Assembly (NCBI GenBank): GCA_019420135.1 | Contig: JAHZHS010000003.1 | Coordinates: 1,824-45,344, forward strand | Length of the DNA: 43,521 bases | Direction: 5' to 3' | Origin: Oscillospiraceae bacterium | GTDB taxonomy: Bacteria; Bacillota; Clostridia; Oscillospirales; Ruminococcaceae | Shown: piece by piece, positions 40,107-43,521 of the stretch | How the letters are laid out: each line of letters starts with the position of its first letter | How positions within the stretch are numbered: the stretch's first letter is position 1 | Program-made: the position numbers and the translations under genes | The notes under the pieces: generated by a model | The model's input: only the letters and a program-made list of their open reading frames with translations | Database searches by the model: none | What the model was told of the DNA's origin: nothing

Positions 40107-40371
40107 TTTTCCACCCCATTTTTCCACCCCACAGCCGGAAATTGCCCGGCCCCGCCCTTGTTTTCACTTCTTTTGCGCGAGATAATATTACAATACACCG
40201 TACATTCCTCTGCCGTCAACAGGGTTTTCAACATTTCGTTGAAAACCCTGTTGAAAACGGTGGAAAAGGGGTGTTTTTCTGGGGAAAACCCTGTGGAAAG
40301 GGGAAAAAAGGCCCTTTTTTGCCCCCAAAAACCCCGTTTTGGGCCCTTTGGAGGCACCAGATTGTGGAAAA
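40107..40371. other. Cluster of DnaA-box-like 9-mers, candidate oriC segment
   Basis: In the non-coding block 40068-40664 I find TTTTCCACC at 40107-40115 and 40120-40128 and its complement at 40259-40267. TTTTCAACA lies at 40225-40233, with complementary forms CGTTGAAAA at 40237-40245 and TGTTGAAAA at 40249-40257. TGTGGAAAG is at 40292-40300 and TGTGGAAAA at 40363-40371. All are within one or two changes of the DnaA box TTATCCACA. An AT-rich patch (40180-40205) could be an unwinding element. The 13-mer GCCGGAAATTGCC (40134-40146) recurs at 32039-32051. Confidence 0.55.
40216..40254. repeat. Perfect 17-bp inverted repeat inside the candidate origin
   Basis: TCAACAGGGTTTTCAAC (40216-40232) and its exact complement (40238-40254) flank ATTTC. 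It contains paired DnaA-box-like 9-mers. No U-run follows, so it is not a terminator. Confidence 0.9.
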
Positions 40372-40394
40372 CTTCACCTCCTGCCGGGCTGCTC

Positions 40395-40430
40395 TTGTCA
40401 GATGGGGGCGTGCGGGATATACTGACAGTA
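40395..40430 (+). promoter_or_regulatory. Promoter of the thioesterase gene with symmetric site over the -10
   Basis: TTGTCA (40395-40400), a 17-base spacer and TATACT (40418-40423). The -10 overlaps TACTG-A-CAGTA (40420-40430), itself flanked by GGGA and TCCC, which could be a repressor site. RNA would start near 40430, giving a ~235-nt leader without an evident gene. Confidence 0.65.
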
Positions 40431-40664
40431 TCCCATCATTCCGCGGGGCCCATCGCCAGAACACAGGGCGGTGCATTCTGTCCCGATGCCCGGGCCTTTG
40501 CCGGGCATCCTGCCGCCCTCCTCGCCCTTTGCAGGGTTCCATCTGCACGGTTGCATAAGAAATTTTTTCGGCCTCGCTGCCGGACCTTCCCTTTCTTGTG
40601 CCGCTCACCCCCTGCAAAAGGCCCCCTGGCCTGGAAGCGCCGCACTCACAGGAGGATTCTCTGT

Positions 40665-41054
40665 ATGCTGCAACCCGGAATTTCCGGCGAGGCCCGCTGC
40701 CTCGTCACTGCCGAAACTACTGCCGCCGCCATGGGCAGCGGCGCCCTGGAGGTCTTTGCCACCCCCGCCATGATCGCCCTCATTGAAAAAGCCGCCTGGC
40801 AGAGTGTCCAGCCCCATCTGGAGGAGGGCTGCGGCACGGTGGGCACCGCCCTGCGGGTGCGCCACCTGGCCGCCACGCCGGTGGGCATGGAAGTCACCGC
40901 CAAAACCGAACTGGTGGAGGTGGACGGACGGCGGCTGGTGTTCCGCGTGGAAGTCCGCGATGCCAAGGGCGTGGTGGGCGACGGGGAACATGAACGCTTC
41001 ATCGTCAAAAATGAGAGTTTTCTGAAAAAGGCAAAGGCCAAGCTGGGGGAGTGA
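40665..41054 (+). CDS. Hotdog-fold thioesterase, FlK-like
   Basis: This 129-residue protein resembles fluoroacetyl-CoA thioesterase FlK and its wide bacterial family. The start ISGEARCLVTAETTAAAMGS is followed by ATPAMIALIEKAAWQSV (Glu of the active site), GCGTVGTALRVRHLAATPVG (Thr and His of the active site) and VEVRDAKGVVGDGEHERFIV. The three catalytic-type residues Thr, Glu and His are all present in order. Most chromosomal members are thought to hydrolyse small acyl-CoA esters; fluoroacetate specificity is not implied. AGGAGG precedes ATG 40665 by ten bases. It stands alone between the candidate origin and mnmE. Confidence 0.83.
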   Translation: MLQPGISGEARCLVTAETTAAAMGSGALEVFATPAMIALIEKAAWQSVQPHLEEGCGTVGTALRVRHLAATPVGMEVTAKTELVEVDGRRLVFRVEVRDAKGVVGDGEHERFIVKNESFLKKAKAKLGE

Positions 41055-41148
41055 TTCCCAGGCGGGCGCCCCAAACTATTTTCCATACCGAGCGACCGGA
41101 GCCCGCCGCAACCCGGACGAGTAACCCCAGGGCGGGCGCCATCCATCC

Positions 41149-41165
41149 CCGGCATCGCCGGTTTT
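41149..41165 (+). terminator. Probable weak terminator after the thioesterase gene
   Basis: CCGGC (41149-41153) and GCCGG (41157-41161) with loop ATC, followed by TTTT and more T-rich DNA. Upstream, GGCGGGCGCC occurs twice (41061-41070, 41131-41140). The rest of 41166-41459 shows no gene. Confidence 0.45.
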
Positions 41166-41459
41166 CTCCTTGCCTTTTTTGCCGTTTTTCTTGCCGGGTT
41201 TTCTCTTTCCATGGAAAGCCATTGCATGCCGCCCCGGCCGTAGCAAGCCGCCCGGCCCTATACCTATCTTCGCCCATCGCCCCCACGCATACAAAAGAAC
41301 TTTTCCTGTTTGTTTTGCTGGCCAACGGCAGGGCTTTGGGTGGAAGGCGGTTTCCTCGCGGGGATGGGAGAGGGCCTGGGCCGGCTGACCGTTTTGCCAT
41401 GCCCGTTCCGGGGCTTTGTTCCGCCTTTTCCCGCCGCCTGTTGCGGGGAAGGGCGGACG

Positions 41460-41488
41460 TTGTTCCGGGGCGGGTTTTGTGGTATCAT
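41460..41488 (+). promoter_or_regulatory. Promoter of mnmE
   Basis: TTGTTC (41460-41465), a 17-base spacer and TATCAT (41483-41488), with RNA expected from ~41495. The leader carries a 7-bp hairpin CCCGGCT/AGCCGGG (41514-41532). Confidence 0.7.
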
Positions 41489-41561
41489 AGTGGTGTATAT
41501 GTCTTTTTGTTCCCGGCTGTCGGAGCCGGGGGATATCCCGCGAAAAAAGGAGATTTTTCGG

Positions 41562-42959
41562 ATGCTGCTGCGCAATACTGTCTGTGCGCTGGCCACACCG
41601 CCCGGGGAGGGCGGCATTGCGGTGGTGCGCCTGTCCGGGCCGGACGCCTACCCCATTGCGGAAAAGGTGTTCGTCCCGCTGCACAAGAACAAAAAGGTGG
41701 CCGACGCCAAGGGCTACACCGCCCTGTTCGGGCATTTTGTGCTGAACGGCACCGAGATGGACGAGACAGTGGCCCTGTTTTACCGGGCGCCCCACAGCTA
41801 CACCGGGGAGGACGTGATCGAGCTGTCGGTCCACGGGGGCAGCGTCATGGCGGATGCCCTCATTGAGGCCCTGCTGGCGGCGGGGGCGGCTCCGGCCGGG
41901 CCGGGGGAATTCACCCGCCGCGCCCTGGAAAACGGCCGCATGAGCCTGACCCAGGCCGAGGCGGTCATGGAAATCATCTCGGCAGGGGGACGGCAGGGGG
42001 CTGCCCTGGCCAAGAGTGCCCTGGACGGCCGCCTGGCCGCCGAGACCGAGGAGATCAAGCAGTCGCTGCGGGGTCTGGCCGCCCATCTCACCGCCTGGGT
42101 GGACTACCCCGAGGAGGACGTGCCCGAGCTGGCCCCCCAGGAGCTGCGCGGAACACTCTCCCAGGCCAAGGAAAAGCTGGACCGGTGGATCGCGGGCTAC
42201 GGCGCGGGTGCTGTCCTGCGCCGGGGAGTGGACTGCGTGCTGCTGGGCCGCCCCAACGTGGGCAAGAGCACGCTGCTCAATCTGCTGGCGGGCTTTGACC
42301 GGGCCATCGTGACGCCGGTGGCGGGCACCACCCGGGACGTGGTGGAACAGGCGGTGCAGCTGGGAGATACCGGCATCCGCCTCAACCTGTTCGACACGGC
42401 GGGGGTGCGCAGCGAGGCCGAGACAGACGACGCCATCGAGGCGGAGGGCATCCGCCGCAGCTGGAAAAAGCTGGAGGAAGCCGGGCTGGTGCTGGCGGTG
42501 TTTGACGCCGGGCAGCCGGTGACCGAGGCGGATGTGGAGCTGGCAAAGCGGTGCCAGGGCCGGCCCGCCCTGGCCATCTTCAACAAGCAGGATCTGGCGG
42601 CGGAGAATACCGGCTTTGACGAGACGATGCTGCTGCCCTATTTCAGGAGCGCGGTGCGGCTGTGTGCCAAAGATGCGGCCAGCCTCAAGCCCCTGTGCGA
42701 CGCGGTGGCCGAGCTTCTGGGCACGGCAAAGCTGGACCCGGGGGCTGCGGCGCTGGTGAATGCCCGGCAGTTTGCGGCGGCATCGGCGGCCCGGGACGCG
42801 GTACAGGAGGCCATCCATGCGGTGGATACCGGTTTCGGACTGGACGCGGCGGGGGTCTGCATCGAGGACGCCCTCCACGCCCTGGCCGACCTCACCGGTG
42901 AGGACGCCACCGAGGCGGTCATTGACCAGGTGTTTGAGACTTTCTGCGTAGGTAAATGA
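41562..42959 (+). CDS. mnmE: tRNA modification GTPase MnmE (TrmE)
   Basis: This 465-residue protein has the N-terminal folate-binding domain (RNTVCALATPPGEGGIAVVR, with PHSYTGEDVIELSVHGG), a helical domain, and an inserted G domain: P-loop GRPNVGKST from residue ~229, switch region VAGTTRDVVE, the G3 DTAG motif in LFDTAGVR, and NKQD for guanine. It ends FCVGK, the conserved C-terminal cysteine. With MnmG it adds the aminomethyl or carboxymethylaminomethyl group at U34 of certain tRNAs. AAGGAGA precedes ATG 41562. mnmG, usually next, is not seen; a DUF3592 gene follows instead. Confidence 0.97.
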   Translation: MLLRNTVCALATPPGEGGIAVVRLSGPDAYPIAEKVFVPLHKNKKVADAKGYTALFGHFVLNGTEMDETVALFYRAPHSYTGEDVIELSVHGGSVMADALIEALLAAGAAPAGPGEFTRRALENGRMSLTQAEAVMEIISAGGRQGAALAKSALDGRLAAETEEIKQSLRGLAAHLTAWVDYPEEDVPELAPQELRGTLSQAKEKLDRWIAGYGAGAVLRRGVDCVLLGRPNVGKSTLLNLLAGFDRAIVTPVAGTTRDVVEQAVQLGDTGIRLNLFDTAGVRSEAETDDAIEAEGIRRSWKKLEEAGLVLAVFDAGQPVTEADVELAKRCQGRPALAIFNKQDLAAENTGFDETMLLPYFRSAVRLCAKDAASLKPLCDAVAELLGTAKLDPGAAALVNARQFAAASAARDAVQEAIHAVDTGFGLDAAGVCIEDALHALADLTGEDATEAVIDQVFETFCVGK

Positions 42960-43039
42960 CAGTCCAGGCGGGCGGCAGGCTCCCGGACCGGGGAGCTGTT
43001 CCCGTTTTGACCGTCTGAGCAGGGAAGGGGAGTTGCGGA

Positions 43040-43504
43040 GTGAAAACGGCACTGAAAATCTGTGCTGCGGTATTTGGCCTTGTGGGCGTGGTCTTTCTGG
43101 CTGTGGGTGCCGGGGTGTGCTATGTCACCGGGCTGCGCTGGCCGCTGATCCACGTGGGACTGGGCGCGGTGTTTGTCATCCTGGCCATCAGCTTTGTAAT
43201 CTATCTGCGCCGCCGCGCCGCCACGGAAGCCCGCCTGTTGGAAACCGGCACCCGCATCCAGGCGAACATTGACGATATATCGTTAAATTATTCCGTCCGG
43301 GTCAACTGGCGGCATCCGTATGTCATCCAGTGTTCCTGGCTGGATTCCCAGACCGGGAAGGTCTACGTCTTTCACTCCGATTCCATCTGGTACAACCCCA
43401 CCCCCTATCTGGGCGACCGCACCACCCTGCCGGTATACATTGACCCGGACAATCCCAAACATTATGTGGTGGATACCGAGGGGATTCTGCCGCCGAAAGG
43501 GTGA
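43040..43504 (+). CDS. DUF3592-like small membrane protein
   Basis: This 154-residue protein has two membrane helices (ICAAVFGLVGVVFLAVGAGV at ~7-27; IHVGLGAVFVILAISFVIYL at ~37-57) and a basic segment RRRAATEARL. An extracytoplasmic or cytosolic beta domain follows: GTRIQANIDDISLNYSVRVN, then a stretch ending VFHSDSIWYNPTPYLGDRTT and LPVYIDPDNPKHYVVD. This fits DUF3592, whose function is not known. The start is GTG with GGGGAG seven bases upstream. It lies 80 bases after mnmE in the same direction. The stop is 18 bases from the window edge. Confidence 0.8.
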   Translation: MKTALKICAAVFGLVGVVFLAVGAGVCYVTGLRWPLIHVGLGAVFVILAISFVIYLRRRAATEARLLETGTRIQANIDDISLNYSVRVNWRHPYVIQCSWLDSQTGKVYVFHSDSIWYNPTPYLGDRTTLPVYIDPDNPKHYVVDTEGILPPKG

Positions 43505-43521
43505 GTTTTGCTTTTCTTTTT

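Noticed and set aside
39171..40664. Upstream extension of the thioesterase frame through the candidate origin
   Set aside because: The frame is open by chance. Only the part from 40665 has a ribosome site and family motifs, and the extension crosses a gene on the other strand.

Overview
The window is GC-rich DNA, probably from an anaerobic gut Firmicute of the Faecalibacterium/Gemmiger/Subdoligranulum type (Oscillospiraceae). The evidence is the Firmicute order rpmH-rnpA-yidD-yidC-jag-(mnmE), Gram-positive AGGAGG ribosome sites, an LtaS-like synthase and strongly GC3-biased codons. The genus is inferred, not shown. No CRISPR array, insertion sequence, rRNA or tRNA was recognised.

Layout. (1) 1-981, minus strand: 5' part of a family 2 beta-galactosidase that runs off the left edge. 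(2) 1477-13352, plus strand: a tightly packed surface-polysaccharide operon with three GT4 enzymes, a beta-propeller protein, a GT-D-like protein, a GT11 fucosyltransferase, a GT2, a Wzx-type flippase, a GT6 enzyme of the ABO blood-group family, and a polytopic GT-C-like protein. (3) 13504-18719: a second operon with its own promoter, holding a DPM-like GT2, an SDR epimerase, a nucleotidyltransferase, a membrane (UPF0104) plus phosphotransferase fusion, and a HAD phosphatase. It looks like a module that makes and transfers an activated decoration. (4) 18812-21658, minus: MscS channel and a membrane-anchored protein with a proline-rich linker coded by an 11-base homopolymer. (5) 22088-25538: OmpR/sensor kinase pair with a lipoprotein. 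(6) 25779-31554: glycerate kinase, MATE exporter, LtaS-like synthase, patatin phospholipase. (7) 31555-32721: 1.17 kb without a convincing gene. It holds a promoter, a compact ~160-nt candidate RNA, palindromes, DnaA-box-like sites and a structured leader. (8) 32722-35465: GH115 family protein and an HD-domain protein. (9) 35731-39102: rpmH, rnpA, yidD, yidC, jag. (10) 39336-43504: TraX-like membrane protein (minus), a 600-bp non-coding block with eight DnaA-box-like 9-mers and a 17-bp hairpin, a FlK-like thioesterase, mnmE and a DUF3592 protein.

The two glycan operons probably work together: sugars are activated and assembled on a lipid carrier in the cytosol, flipped by the Wzx-like protein, and finished at the surface. 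GT11 plus GT6 is the enzyme pair that builds A/B histo-blood-group-type ends, so the glycan may mimic host mucin. No initiating phosphoglycosyltransferase or chain-length regulator is in view. The right end carries the gene set that flanks the replication origin in Firmicutes. dnaA is not in the window, but two related DnaA-box-like clusters (32.3 kb and 40.1-40.4 kb) bracket the rpmH-jag block and make this a candidate oriC region.
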